From Streptomyces sp. NRRL F-2580 (lineage in GTDB: Bacteria > Actinomycetota > Actinomycetes > Streptomycetales > Streptomycetaceae), in assembly GCF_000720115.1 (NCBI RefSeq), contig NZ_JOIR01000013.1:200540-264539 (forward strand): a DNA stretch of 64,000 nucleotides, in the 5' to 3' direction. The position numbers and the translations under genes are program-made. Positions 17,879 through 26,497 of the stretch are shown here, piece after piece; within the stretch, counting starts at the first letter, position 1; every line of letters begins with the position of its first letter. The notes under the pieces are model-generated. The model saw only the letters and a list, made by a program, of their open reading frames with translations. It had not been told where the DNA came from and did no database searches.

Positions 17879-18009
17879 GCTGCGGTATGCCGGGAGACTA
17901 GCGAGCCGCACTGACAACGCCCGCCGGAGGGTGCGCATCCGGTTGTATGTCCGGTTCTGGGTAGTCTTCCGGGGACAGTTGCGACGCGCGGCCGGCAAGG
18001 GGTGGGGTT

Positions 18010-18750
18010 ATGGGACGTCAGACAGGTGTGCCCGGTGCGGTCCTGGCGGCCGTGCTGCTGGCGGCGGGCGGGGCCGGTTGCTCCGGTACGGCCGCGCCGG
18101 ACGGCGGGGACGCGAAGCCGTCGGCCACGCGGACCGCGCGGCCCACGGACTCGAAGCCGGACTCCACACCGGACTCCAAGCCGGGCGGCGGGGACGTGCT
18201 TCCGGGGATGGTGACCGCGGCCGAGGCCCGGACCCGGCTGGCGGCGCTGAAGGTGGCGCCGGGGGGCACGATGGCCGGCTACAGCCGGGACAAGTTCACG
18301 CACTGGGCCCAGCAGGGCAACAAGTGCGACACGCGTGAGGTGGTCCTGGAGCGCGACGGCTCCGGTGTCCAGCGGGACGCGGAGTGCCGGGCGGTGTCCG
18401 GCAGCTGGAAGAGCCTGTACGACGGGCTGGCCGTCACCGACGCCGCGAAGATGGACATCGACCACATGGTCCCGCTCGCCGAGGGGTGGCGCTCCGGCGC
18501 GGCCGGCTGGGACGCCGCCAAGCGCAAGGCCTTCGCCAACGACCTGACCAACCCTCAGTTGCTCGCCGTGACGGCGGCCTCGAACCGTGCCAAGGGTGAC
18601 CAGAGCCCGGACCTGTGGCAGCCGCCGGACAAGTCGAGCTGGTGCCAGTACGGACGGGCCTGGACCACCGTGAAGTCCACGTACGGGCTGACCGTCACCG
18701 AACCGGAGAAGAAGATGCTCACCACGATGCTCGACACCTGCGCCTCATGA
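18010..18750 (+). CDS. HNH-family nuclease lipoprotein (DUF1524/GmrSD-type)
   Basis: 246 residues. A lipobox (AGGAGCSG) shows export and lipid anchoring. A Lys/Asp/Pro-rich linker follows. The C-terminal domain has the MDIDHMVPLAE motif (metal-binding His of the beta-beta-alpha-metal fold), then NPQLLAVTAASNRAKGDQ, the conserved tail of the DUF1524/GmrSD-type HNH family. Two Cys pairs probably form disulfides outside the cell. Secreted HNH proteins of this type are common in Streptomyces and may digest extracellular DNA. The ATG has GGGGTGGGG upstream. It is followed by a hairpin terminator and is divergent from the MoxR operon. Confidence 0.87.
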   Translation: MGRQTGVPGAVLAAVLLAAGGAGCSGTAAPDGGDAKPSATRTARPTDSKPDSTPDSKPGGGDVLPGMVTAAEARTRLAALKVAPGGTMAGYSRDKFTHWAQQGNKCDTREVVLERDGSGVQRDAECRAVSGSWKSLYDGLAVTDAAKMDIDHMVPLAEGWRSGAAGWDAAKRKAFANDLTNPQLLAVTAASNRAKGDQSPDLWQPPDKSSWCQYGRAWTTVKSTYGLTVTEPEKKMLTTMLDTCAS

Positions 18751-18775
18751 CCGGGGGACACCACCGGCGGTGGCA

Positions 18776-18796
18776 GGACCGGGTGACTCCCGGTCC
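18776..18796 (+). terminator. Hairpin terminator after the HNH lipoprotein
   Basis: A perfect 8-bp stem (GGACCGGG with CCCGGTCC) around a TGACT loop, 25 bp beyond the stop codon. Confidence 0.55.
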
Positions 18797-18829
18797 GGGC
18801 GGCGCCATGACCGACGAGGTCGGCGTCAT

Positions 18830-19260
18830 CACCGGCCCGCTCACCCTGTGCACCACCGCCGTGGCCGGGGTGACGGGCCCTTGCCCGTGCCGGGCTCCAC
18901 CGCTCCCGTGCCGACCACCAGGAGCCGGCCGTCGGCGGTGACGGTGGCGCCGTGCTGGTGGGTGCCGGCGGTCATCGGCTCGACGGTGGTCCCGCCGCTG
19001 CGCGGGTCGACGACGGCAATTTCCCGTCGGCCGGGCGGACGGCCGCGTAGTGCGGCTTCAGCCAGGAGCCGAGTCCGCCCTCGGTGCCGTACGGGGCGAC
19101 CTCGATCCGGCGGGGCCGCAGCGACGCGGCCGCCACGACGGTGACGTCGAAGGAGTCGTGGCCGGTGACGAGTCCGGGGCGTTCGGGTCGGCGAGCAGTA
19201 CCCCGGCCGCGGCCAGGTGGTCGCCGGGCGCGGCGAGCAGCAGCGGCGTGCGCGTTCATG
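18830..19260 (-). pseudogene. Decayed beta-propeller-like protein
   Basis: Coding character continues across three frames. From the ATG at 19259 an early stretch reads LLLAAPGDHLAAAGVLLADP in one frame, then GLVTGHDSFDVTVVAAASL in a second, then IAVVDPRSGGTTVEPMTAG and HQHGATVTADGRLLVVGTG in a third. The last two stretches look like repeats of a YncE/NHL-type beta-propeller. At least two frameshifts and the loss of most of the gene mean no functional product. The parent family is a guess from these fragments. The surrounding 18797-19425 holds no intact gene. Confidence 0.45.
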
Positions 19261-19425
19261 GTGTCCCTCTCGGCTCCGGGGCGGGGAGGGCCGCGTACGC
19301 CCTCCCGCTCCCCCGGTCCATGCTCGCCGCGCCGGGGCCCGCGGCCGGTCCGCCCGCCGGACGGAGCCCGGGAGCGGTCCGGCCGACCCGGGGGTCGTCC
19401 GATCGGCTGATGCGGGACGGCCGGA

Positions 19426-19959
19426 TCAGGCCTCGTACTCCGTGAGGTCGATGCCGTGGATCCGCACGGAGGTCTGGTACCGGGGGTCGGTGGTGTCGCG
19501 TTCCATCACCATGCCCAGCTTGCGGATCACGTTCTCGGAATCGGTGTTGCTCATCCGGTTGATCGCGACGACCCGGTCCAGGCCACGGTCCTGGAGGGCG
19601 AACTCCAAGGTGGCGTGGGCGGCCTCGGAGGCGTAGCCCTGGCCCCAGTACTGGCGGCCGAGCCGCCAGCTGATCTGCACGTCCGCCCGGGCGTCCGGCA
19701 GGTTCTCGAGGACCGAGAGGCCGACGGCGCCGATGAGCTCGCCGGAGCCTAGGAGCTCGACGGCGAAGAGCCCGAAGCCCTCGTCGTCCCACTCCTCCTC
19801 CCAGCGCTCGATCTCCTCGGCCGTCTCGTCCAGGCCGAGGGTGGATCCGTCACCGATCCAGCGCATCACCTCGGGGTCGGCGTTGATCTCCGACAGGGGG
19901 ACGAGGTCGTCGTCGGTCCAGCGGCGGAGGAGGAGGCGGGGGGTACGGATCTCGGTCAT
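19426..19959 (-). CDS. GNAT-family N-acetyltransferase (RimJ-like)
   Basis: 177 residues. It begins with IRTPRLLLRRWTDDDL, the signature opening of the RimJ/RimL-type GNAT group. The acetyl-CoA-binding loop is RQYWGQGYASEA (Q/R-x-x-G-x-G/A), followed by RVVAINRMSNTDSENVIRKL in the C-terminal half. The substrate could be a protein N terminus or a small amine and is unknown. The ATG at 19959 has AGGA upstream. It is divergent from the Moco oxidoreductase gene with a 150-bp intergenic region and stands alone. Confidence 0.9.
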   Translation of the reverse strand: MTEIRTPRLLLRRWTDDDLVPLSEINADPEVMRWIGDGSTLGLDETAEEIERWEEEWDDEGFGLFAVELLGSGELIGAVGLSVLENLPDARADVQISWRLGRQYWGQGYASEAAHATLEFALQDRGLDRVVAINRMSNTDSENVIRKLGMVMERDTTDPRYQTSVRIHGIDLTEYEA

Positions 19960-20109
19960 GCCCCACATCCTGCCGAAATTCCGCCGACCAGCGGTAATCG
20001 GCCGTTGCGGCGGTGTTTCGAGTGCGTGGCCATCGCCCTGGGAAGGTTCCCGCGGCCCGCCCGGGACCTCTACGGTCCGTCGGGAACCGCGACCGAGGAG
20101 ATTCCCGCC

Positions 20110-21402
20110 ATGCCCTTCGACCTGTCGGACGAGAGCCGGTACGACCGCACGCGCCTGCGGCAATGGGCCCGCGGGCGCGCCCGCTCCGCCGGAGTGGACC
20201 GCCGCGACCTGCTGAAGCTGTTCGCGGTCGGGGCGGCCGCCGGATCGTTGGGCGTGGCGACGGGCGCACCGGCCGCGGCCGCGGGCTCGGCCGCCACCCC
20301 GGGCGCACCGGCCGCGGCCGCCGGCCCCGTCACCGTCAAACCTCTGCCGCCCGAGCTGTTCACGCTCCGCGGCACCAACGCGGAGACGAACTTCGCGGCG
20401 CTGCGCGGCACCGGCCCGCTCACCCCGATCGACCGGTTCTTCGTCCGCAACCACACCTCCACCCCGCGCGTCGACGCGGGCGGGTGGCGGCTGAAGGTGT
20501 GGGGCGACGGGCTCGCGGGCGGCCCGGTGGAGTTCTCGTACGAGCGGCTGCGGGCCCTGCGGGCGGTCGAGCGGACGCTGTTCATCGAGTGCGCGGGCAA
20601 CGGCCGGAGCTTCTACACCACGCAGCAGGGGCAGCCGGTGACCGGCACCGCCTGGACCCTGGGCGCCATCGGGGTCGCGCGCTGGCGCGGGGCGCGGCTG
20701 TCGGACGTGCTGCGGCTGGCCGGGGTCACCCGCGGGGCCGTCGACGTGCTGCCGAGCGGGCTGGACGACGAGGTGATCGCGAACGGGGTGAACCTGGGCC
20801 GGGTGCGCCGCCCGCTGCCGGTGGCGAAGGCGCTGGACGACGTCCTGCTCGCGTACGAGATGAACGGTCAGCCGTTGCCGCCCGACCACGGCGGTCCGGT
20901 GCGCCTCGTCGTACCGGACTGGGTCGGGATCTCCTCGATCAAGTGGGTGGGTGACATCGAGGTGAGCGACGAGCCGCTGTACTCGCCGTGGAACACCGAC
21001 ATGTACCGGCTGTTCGGGCCCGAGCACCCGGCGCAGGGCAGCGCCCCGCTGACCCGGCAGACCCTCAAGAGCGCCTTCGAGCTGGAACTGGGGGCCACCG
21101 TTCCCGTGCACCGGACCCGGCTGCTGACCGGCCGTTCCTGGTCGGCGGCGGCCCCCGTCACTCGCGTCGAGGTCAGCACGGACGGGGGCGGCCACTGGCG
21201 GCGGGCCCGGATGCACGACGCCCCGCGCCGGGGCGGCTGGGTGCGCTGGTCGCTGCCGTGGACCCCGCGGACGACGGGTGCGACGGCGCTGCTGGCCCGG
21301 GCGACCGACGCGAGCGGGCGGACGCAGCCCGAGACCTCGGTCCACAACACGCAGGGCTACCTCTTCGACGCGGTCGTGCGGCACCCGGTGACCGTGGTCT
21401 GA
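20110..21402 (+). CDS. Tat-exported sulfite oxidase-type Moco oxidoreductase
   Basis: 430 residues. A twin-arginine signal (RRDLLKLFAVGAAAG) shows folded export. The catalytic Moco domain holds FIECAGNGRSFY, whose Cys is the expected molybdenum ligand, and DWVGISSIKWV. The C-terminal third is an immunoglobulin-like Mo-co dimerisation domain. The family oxidises sulfite or related sulfur compounds, but close homologues vary in substrate. The ATG at 20110 follows GAGGAG. The signal region contains a repeated Gly-Ala-Pro-Ala-Ala-Ala-Ala stretch. It is convergent with the hydrolase gene, with 8 bp between stops. Confidence 0.9.
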   Translation: MPFDLSDESRYDRTRLRQWARGRARSAGVDRRDLLKLFAVGAAAGSLGVATGAPAAAAGSAATPGAPAAAAGPVTVKPLPPELFTLRGTNAETNFAALRGTGPLTPIDRFFVRNHTSTPRVDAGGWRLKVWGDGLAGGPVEFSYERLRALRAVERTLFIECAGNGRSFYTTQQGQPVTGTAWTLGAIGVARWRGARLSDVLRLAGVTRGAVDVLPSGLDDEVIANGVNLGRVRRPLPVAKALDDVLLAYEMNGQPLPPDHGGPVRLVVPDWVGISSIKWVGDIEVSDEPLYSPWNTDMYRLFGPEHPAQGSAPLTRQTLKSAFELELGATVPVHRTRLLTGRSWSAAAPVTRVEVSTDGGGHWRRARMHDAPRRGGWVRWSLPWTPRTTGATALLARATDASGRTQPETSVHNTQGYLFDAVVRHPVTVV

Positions 21403-21410
21403 GCGGCGGT

Positions 21411-22574
21411 TCAGGGCGTGTGGAAGCGGACCTCCGGCGCGTCGGGGGACGGGCCGTCGAGGAGGGGCTGCGGCATGCCCTTGAGGTGCTGGTCGAAGAA
21501 GGCGGCGACGTAGCGCCGGGTCAGCTCGACGGAGCGGCCTCCGGGCAGCGGGGCGTCCTGGTCGGGGAGGCCGAGCTGCTCGCCGATCGCCGGGAAGTCG
21601 CTGAAGGTAAAGTGACCCGAGTCCGCGAAGGTGATCCAGCGCTTCCAGCCGTCGAGCTTGGGCCAGTCGTCGTCCCACGACTTGATGCCGCCGGGGACGC
21701 TCTTCTGCTCGCCGAGGAACATGAAGGGGCGCCCGCCGAGTCCGGTGTCGGGGACCGGGGTGTGGAGTCCGCCGTCCATGTTCACCCCGGCGCGGATCCT
21801 GGGGTCGACGGCCATCGCGGCGACCGCGGAGGCGCCGCCGATGGAGTGGCCCGCCATCGCGATGCGGCTCTGGTCGATGAGGCCGGCGTGGCGCCAGGCG
21901 GGGTGGCGTCCGGTGAGGTGGTCCAGCAGGAAGGACACGTCGCGGCCGCGGGTGTCGCTGACCGTCCGCATCGGGGTGCCCGCCTCGGTCTTGTCGCAGG
22001 CCAGGCACTTCAGCACGCGCCCACCGGGGAAAGCGGTGCCGACGCTCTCGTAGGCGTGGTCGACGGAGGCGACGACGTAGCCGCGGGAGGCCAGGTCCTC
22101 GGCGAGCGCGGTGAGGGTGGCGCGGTGGACGGTGAAGCCCGGGGAGAGCACGACCAGCGGGTACCGGCCGGCGAGGGGACGGGCGTGGGTCCGGGAGGCG
22201 CTCGCCGTGCCGGTCAGGGTCGCGACGGGGATGACCTGGTCGAGGCCGCGGTCGACCAGCAGCAGCCGGGCCTCCTCGTCGGTGAGGTAGCGCGCGGGAC
22301 CGCCGGTGTCGCGCCGTGCGGGGTAGCGCATGGTGACCATCAGCTCGCGCGGCCCGGATCCGGCCCAGGGGTCGGTACGGCTGCGGTCCACCAGGTGCAG
22401 GTCCTCCCGGCCGACGGCGAATCGGCCGGTGGGGCGCGGCAGTTCCACCGCGGTGCGGAGCTGCGCGGCGGCGGACGGCGAGTCCGCCGCGACGGCAGTA
22501 CCCGCGCCGGCGAGCGGGAGCGGCAGGAGCAGGGCGAACAAGGCGGCTGAGGCGACAGCTCTGCGTCGGTTCAT
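21411..22574 (-). CDS. Secreted alpha/beta hydrolase (PAF-acetylhydrolase-like)
   Basis: 387 residues. Sec signal peptide (MNRRRAVASAALFALLLPL) with an AxA-type cleavage region. The nucleophile elbow is MAGHSIGGASA, followed by NMDGGLHTPV, and the catalytic His lies in ADSGHFTFSDFP. This fits the bacterial platelet-activating-factor acetylhydrolase/dienelactone-type lipase group. A CLAC Cys pair near residue 195 may be disulfide-bonded. The ATG at 22574 is used because it begins the signal peptide; the region upstream has no clear ribosome-binding site. It probably hydrolyses esters outside the cell; the substrate is unknown. Confidence 0.87.
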   Translation of the reverse strand: MNRRRAVASAALFALLLPLPLAGAGTAVAADSPSAAAQLRTAVELPRPTGRFAVGREDLHLVDRSRTDPWAGSGPRELMVTMRYPARRDTGGPARYLTDEEARLLLVDRGLDQVIPVATLTGTASASRTHARPLAGRYPLVVLSPGFTVHRATLTALAEDLASRGYVVASVDHAYESVGTAFPGGRVLKCLACDKTEAGTPMRTVSDTRGRDVSFLLDHLTGRHPAWRHAGLIDQSRIAMAGHSIGGASAVAAMAVDPRIRAGVNMDGGLHTPVPDTGLGGRPFMFLGEQKSVPGGIKSWDDDWPKLDGWKRWITFADSGHFTFSDFPAIGEQLGLPDQDAPLPGGRSVELTRRYVAAFFDQHLKGMPQPLLDGPSPDAPEVRFHTP

Positions 22575-22679
22575 GAAACCGAGGCTATGCAGCGGGAGTA
22601 GACGGATCGTCAACTCGCAGGAGGATCGCCCAGTCCCTCCCGAGTAGGTCCCGCCTCCGCCTCAGGTCTCATCCGGCCG

Positions 22680-22860
22680 GTGTCAGGGCCTCCGTCCTTT
22701 CGCTTCGCCGCCGGCTTGCCGAGCGTGCGGTAGCCGGGGTGCGGGCCGGGCGTCAGTTCCCGCTGCGCCGGGACACGTTCGAGGAGTTCCAGGAGGTGGG
22801 CCCGCCCGTCGGAGTCGAGGGCGGCCAGCAGGTCGTCCTCGTGGGCGGCGGCCGCCGGCC
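22680..22860 (-). pseudogene. C-terminal remnant of a MarR-type regulator
   Basis: On the minus strand one frame reads EDDLLAALDSDGRAHLLELL and continues through LTPGPHPGYRTLG, which resembles the last helix pair and tail of Streptomyces MarR-family regulators. No N-terminal winged-helix part is found upstream. The plus strand at 22860-22970 reads LVLLTEAAAPLLPIARFAGP, possibly another fossil. The block 22614-23002 therefore has no intact gene. Confidence 0.4.
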
Positions 22861-23002
22861 ACCCTCGTCCTGCTCACGGAGGCAGCCGCCCCGCTCCTGC
22901 CGATCGCCCGCTTCGCCGGGCCGGCCCGGCTGATCGCCGCGGGCTTCCTGCTGCCGCGCCATCGTGTCCGTACACCCGTCCGTGTCCCCGAGGAGGGCTG
23001 AC

Positions 23003-23809
23003 ATGACGACCATCACCGATCGGGACCCCGCCCAGACGGAGCGCCTGCTGCGGTTCCACCAGCCGGAGATGCTCCTGCGCCAACTGGGCCCGCTCGACGA
23101 GCCGGTGCTGGCGGCTCTGTTCGGGACGGATGCCGGGGAGTACCGGGGCCGGCAGGAGCGGTTCGAGGAGCGCAACCGGGAGGCGGCGGCCAGGCTGTCG
23201 GCCGGCCCTGACGCACCTTCCCGGATCGCCGCGCTGCCCTTCCGCCCGGGTGAGCACGTCGTGGCGCTCGGCGAGAGCACCACCGCCGACAGGCTCTCCT
23301 GGTTCGAGATCCTGCGGCACCTGCTACCCGACGGCGTGCGCTGCACCCACCCGGCCGTATCGCCGGTGCCGTGTTTCCAGCGGCCCGATTGGGTGCTACG
23401 CATGCTCGGCGCGAACGACGTGCAGCGCATCGACCGCACTCCGCTCGTCGCCTTCGCCGAAGCCTGTTGAAACCTGACCGCCCTGCGCGACCTCGCGGTG
23501 GCCCGCACGGGGGCCCTGTGGGTCTGGCTCACCCCGACGGGCACCGACCCCGACCGCGTGGAGCGGTACGAGCACTTCCGGCGGGCCGGGCCGAGCTGGT
23601 CCGGCGCGGACCTCGACGCCGTGGCCGGCTTCCTGCTGGCCCGGCCCGAGCCGGTGGTCGACACGTGCCCCGCGGCTCGCGGCCACCATGAGGCCGACGG
23701 CCTCCACCTCACCCCCGACGGCCAACGCGCCGTCACCGCAGCCCTGCTGGAGCCCCTCCACCGACGGCCGGCGACCCCGAGGAGCGGGAGGAACTGCCTG
23801 CGTTCTACG
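23003..23809 (+). pseudogene. SGNH/GDSL-type hydrolase split by an in-frame TGA
   Basis: Translation starts well (GAGGAGGGCTGAC before ATG 23003) and reads 155 codons to a TGA at 23468-23470, then continues in the same frame for about 100 more coding codons. Before the stop lies VVALGESTTADRLSW, the nucleophile block (GES instead of the usual GDS). After it lie LWVWLTPTGTDPD and ADGLHLTPDGQRAV, the Asp-x-x-His block of SGNH hydrolases. Both catalytic halves survive in one frame, so a single nonsense change silenced it, unless the TGA is read through. The true C terminus is unclear because coding signal fades near 23760. Confidence 0.65.
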
Positions 23810-23811
23810 GC

Positions 23812-24942
23812 TCAGCGGAGGTCGGGCCCGCCCGCCTCGGCGAGCTCGCCGAGCAGGCTGATCGCCGCGTCGGCGTCGTCCGGGACGTCGCGGGCGTCCG
23901 AGGCGTCCGGGCCGACGCCGGCAAACGATCCGGACGCTTCCTCGTCACCGAGATGCGGGTACTTCTCCAGGAGGAACCGCCGCCGGTACGCCATGTCGGC
24001 TGCGTCGACGATCGACTCCAGAGTGGTCCAGTTGAAGGTGCCTCCCACGAGGATCCCGAATGCGGGGATGGCTTTGCCGAGTCCTTTTTTGGTGAGGCGA
24101 AAGCCGAACGCCTTCGCGAACTGCGCGGAGACCTTGGCGACGACCGCCTCGTTGAGGACCGCCCACGTCTTGCCGCGGACGAGTGCTTGGGTGAGCCGCG
24201 AGATGTCGGCCATCGCAGCGGTCTTGGCGGTGGCCGACATGGCAGTCCCGGCATTGACGACGGACATCACGAAGAGCTTCTCGGCAGGCTCTTCGGGGTC
24301 GTAGCCGTAGAGCAGCGAGATCTGGCCGACGGAACGGGATGCGAGGCCGAGGACGACTGCGGCGTCGGCGGCGAAAGCGCCGACGATGGCACCTCCCGAA
24401 GGGGCTGCCGCGGCCCCGGCGGAGGCGGCGGTGACCAGCTGTCCTCCGGAGATCACCAGCCCTGCGCCCGCTCCCGAGAGCGCTGCGCCGGCCGGGTAGT
24501 ACCAGCTCGCTGCCCGTCCACGGACCGCGTCGATCTGCTGGAGGTCGAGGCGGCCCAGGTCGGACAGTGATGCGACGTCGTGCCCGCGCTTCTGGTGGAG
24601 CGCCACGACCCGTTTGGAGGAGAGTCCCGCCCGCGAGAGCCGTCCCACCGTCTGCCGCACGGACCGAAAGGCAGTGCCGCTCCAGTCGGGGAGGGCGTCG
24701 GCGGCTCCGCGAGCCCCGGCGCCGACCGTGTGAGCGCCCTTGGCCGCGATTTTCTGTCCCCGCGAAACCGCGGACTGGGCCCGCGGGTGGTTCTCCAGGT
24801 ACTTCGCGGCACGCTTGCCGAGTTCCGCGGCGCCGTTGGCCACTTGCTCGCCGGCGTCCCTCATCACCCGTGACAGCGGACGGCCGCTGAACCGTTGGAT
24901 GTCACGCCATGCCGCGAGTTCGTAATCCGAGGGGTCTGACAC
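23812..24942 (-). CDS. EcsC-family protein
   Basis: 376 residues. The central region (about 110-330) matches the EcsC family: SLYGYDPEEPAEKLFVMSVV and the GFRLTKKGLGKAIPAFG segment near the end are typical. Gly/Ala-rich hydrophobic stretches (residues 160-215) suggest membrane association. The N-terminal 100 residues are basic and helical. EcsC proteins have no established reaction. The GTG start at 24942 has no ribosome-binding site, but TACACT lies six bases upstream, so a leaderless transcript is likely. An inverted repeat with tandem 10-mers sits just upstream. The gene follows a small acidic protein on the same strand. Confidence 0.85.
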   Translation of the reverse strand: MSDPSDYELAAWRDIQRFSGRPLSRVMRDAGEQVANGAAELGKRAAKYLENHPRAQSAVSRGQKIAAKGAHTVGAGARGAADALPDWSGTAFRSVRQTVGRLSRAGLSSKRVVALHQKRGHDVASLSDLGRLDLQQIDAVRGRAASWYYPAGAALSGAGAGLVISGGQLVTAASAGAAAAPSGGAIVGAFAADAAVVLGLASRSVGQISLLYGYDPEEPAEKLFVMSVVNAGTAMSATAKTAAMADISRLTQALVRGKTWAVLNEAVVAKVSAQFAKAFGFRLTKKGLGKAIPAFGILVGGTFNWTTLESIVDAADMAYRRRFLLEKYPHLGDEEASGSFAGVGPDASDARDVPDDADAAISLLGELAEAGGPDLR

Positions 24943-24948
24943 ACCGCG

Positions 24949-24954
24949 AGTGTA
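24949..24954 (-). promoter_or_regulatory. Candidate -10 box for a leaderless ecsC-type transcript
   Basis: Minus-strand TACACT ends six bases before the GTG start, the right distance for transcription to begin at the start codon. No -35 match is seen. The operator-like repeat 20-50 bp upstream may supply regulation. Confidence 0.4.
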
Positions 24955-24973
24955 GTGGCCGAGGCCTCCCTCC

Positions 24974-25005
24974 GGGCAGTTACGTACAACTACGCACAAC
25001 TGCCC
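24974..25005. promoter_or_regulatory. Operator-like inverted repeat with tandem 10-mers
   Basis: Arms GGGCAGTT (24974-24981) and AACTGCCC (24998-25005) enclose two head-to-tail 10-mers, ACGTACAACT (24982-24991) and ACGCACAACT (24992-25001), differing at one base. The 10-bp period puts both copies on one DNA face. It lies in the spacer between the small acidic protein gene and the EcsC gene, at the expected upstream promoter position of the latter. Confidence 0.55.
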
Positions 25006-25039
25006 AGCGGACCAGTGCGCCCCCGGCCTCTTGATGCGA

Positions 25040-25333
25040 TCAGGACTTCCGCTCCTCGGCCCCGTCGCCCTCCTCGTCCTCGGCTTTGGCCTCCTCCACC
25101 ATGCGCTCGATGTCCACGTCGATCCGGCGCAGCTCATCGACCACGAGCCCCCACGCCCGGCCGTGCAGCTCCTCCGGCACCTCCTCCTCGATGAGCGCCC
25201 TGAGCCGGGATATCTCCGAGCGGGCTCCCTCCTCGTCGGCCTCCGTCGGGCTGTTCATCGCGTTCCACACGATCCGGCCCACGGTGAGAGCACCCCGTCC
25301 GATGGCCCCGATCACCGCCCCGAAATCAGGCAC
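25040..25333 (-). CDS. Small acidic hypothetical protein
   Basis: 97 residues, unrecognised. A short hydrophobic N-terminal part (VIGAIGRGALTVGRIV) is followed by a charged, probably coiled-coil helix rich in Glu and Arg and an acidic tail (EEAKAEDEEGDG). The GTG at 25333 follows GAGGAGGGGGCC. It lies 97 bp upstream of the EcsC-type gene on the same strand, so the two may act together at the membrane. Confidence 0.7.
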   Translation of the reverse strand: MPDFGAVIGAIGRGALTVGRIVWNAMNSPTEADEEGARSEISRLRALIEEEVPEELHGRAWGLVVDELRRIDVDIERMVEEAKAEDEEGDGAEERKS

Positions 25334-25413
25334 GGCCCCCTCCTCACTCTCCGATGACCTGTTGAGTATGCAGGGGACGCAGTGGGGCGGCGGAGCGTTG
25401 CCGCCCGAGGCGG

Positions 25414-25902
25414 TCAGGCGCGGGCGAGGCGGGGGAAGAGGCACTCGGCGTTGCCGCGGTGGGTCGAGTGGGGCTGCCCGTCCTCCCAGTGCGGGTAACC
25501 GTCCAGACCGTCGTCGAAGCCTCCGCACCATTCCTCGGGCACGGTGGGGAAGTCGCTGCCGTCCGGGACGTGTCCGGGCTCGGCGAAGGCGAGGAGCGAG
25601 GGCAGCGAGGCGGGGCCCGTGCAGAACGCGGTACGAAGGAGAAGCGCCTCAACTCGACCAGCAGGTCCTCGGGAGCCTTGCCCGGACGCAGCCGGGCGGC
25701 GGACGCGAAGCGGTGGGCGGCGCGGAGCGGCGTACGAGAGGATGCCGGTGGCGATCGAACGGCGGCCCATCATCGCGATCGCGCTCTGCCAGTCCCAGGC
25801 CGGCACCGGCCGGCCGAGGGCGGCGGCGCGGTCGGCGATCGCACGGCTGCGGTCGGGCGGGATCACGTGGTGGCGGAAGTCGATCCGTGCGTGTTCGCCC
25901 AT
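25414..25902 (-). pseudogene. Amidohydrolase remnant with internal deletion
   Basis: The ATG at 25902 (GAGGA upstream) opens with IDFRHHVIPP, a variant of the amidohydrolase metal motif DFHHHxxP with Arg replacing the first His. VPAWDWQSAIAMM and SIATGILS then follow as in TIM-barrel amidohydrolases. The next 40 residues are out of register, with real coding signal in another frame (PGKAPEDLLVELRRF). The original frame resumes at SLPSLLAFAEPGHVPDGSDF and ends NAECLFPRLA, the family's C terminus. Only about 163 codons remain of some 320. Compensating frameshifts, a deletion and the lost ligand mean it is not functional. Confidence 0.65.
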
Positions 25903-26089
25903 TCCGGTCCTCGTCTCCTCCCGCCCGTGTCGGGGGCGGGAGGTGCACGGTGGACGGGAACGCGGCGAGCCGGCCGCAGTCCATAGATCCCCCGGACACC
26001 GGCGGCCGCCCGTACACGCGTGCGCCGCCAGAGCCGTTCCACCCGCCCGGCCCCTACGTCCCGCGTCTACGCCGAGGCGGAGCGGGAGC

Positions 26090-26497
26090 TCAGCCGAGCT
26101 GATAGTCGAACCAGATTCGGTGGGTGCCGTCGGGATCGACCGCCATGCCCCCGGCACCGGAGATCCCGGCGAGCTCCCCGGTTCCGCTCGAGGGCACGAG
26201 GGTGAAGAACTCCGCAGTGCGGTCGCTGCCGGAAGTGGTCGCCGAGTGGACGAAGTTGAACGCCCCCTCCCGGCCGTGCAGTGAGCCCTCGAAGGACTCC
26301 ATGGCCACATAGGTGCCGACGCCGGTCTCCTGGTCGAACGCGGCGGTGAACAAGGTCGCCGAGCGACCGGCGACCTCGCCCTCGAACGCCTTCTCCATGG
26401 TCGCCACACCCACGGGCAGCCCGGTGGACACCGCGGGGTCCGGCTTCAGCTCGGTCGGGACGAACGCTTTCACGGTGAACGTTCCAGTAGCTCTCAT
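26090..26497 (-). CDS. DUF3224-family protein
   Basis: 135 residues, a small beta-barrel-type protein. It opens with ATGTFTVKAFVPTEL and contains TAAFDQETGVGTYVAMESFE and FNFVHSATTSG, which match DUF3224. Members are single-domain cytoplasmic proteins of unknown function with a lipocalin/allene-oxide-cyclase-like appearance. The length is normal and the gene is intact. No partner gene is adjacent: upstream is a 321-bp gap, downstream the amidohydrolase fossil. Confidence 0.9.
   Translation of the reverse strand: MRATGTFTVKAFVPTELKPDPAVSTGLPVGVATMEKAFEGEVAGRSATLFTAAFDQETGVGTYVAMESFEGSLHGREGAFNFVHSATTSGSDRTAEFFTLVPSSGTGELAGISGAGGMAVDPDGTHRIWFDYQLG

Noticed and set aside
23468..23470. Selenocysteine reading of the TGA in the SGNH hydrolase
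   Set aside because: The position is not catalytic in SGNH enzymes, no stem-loop of SECIS type is evident just downstream, and neighbouring genes are also decayed. A nonsense mutation is simpler.
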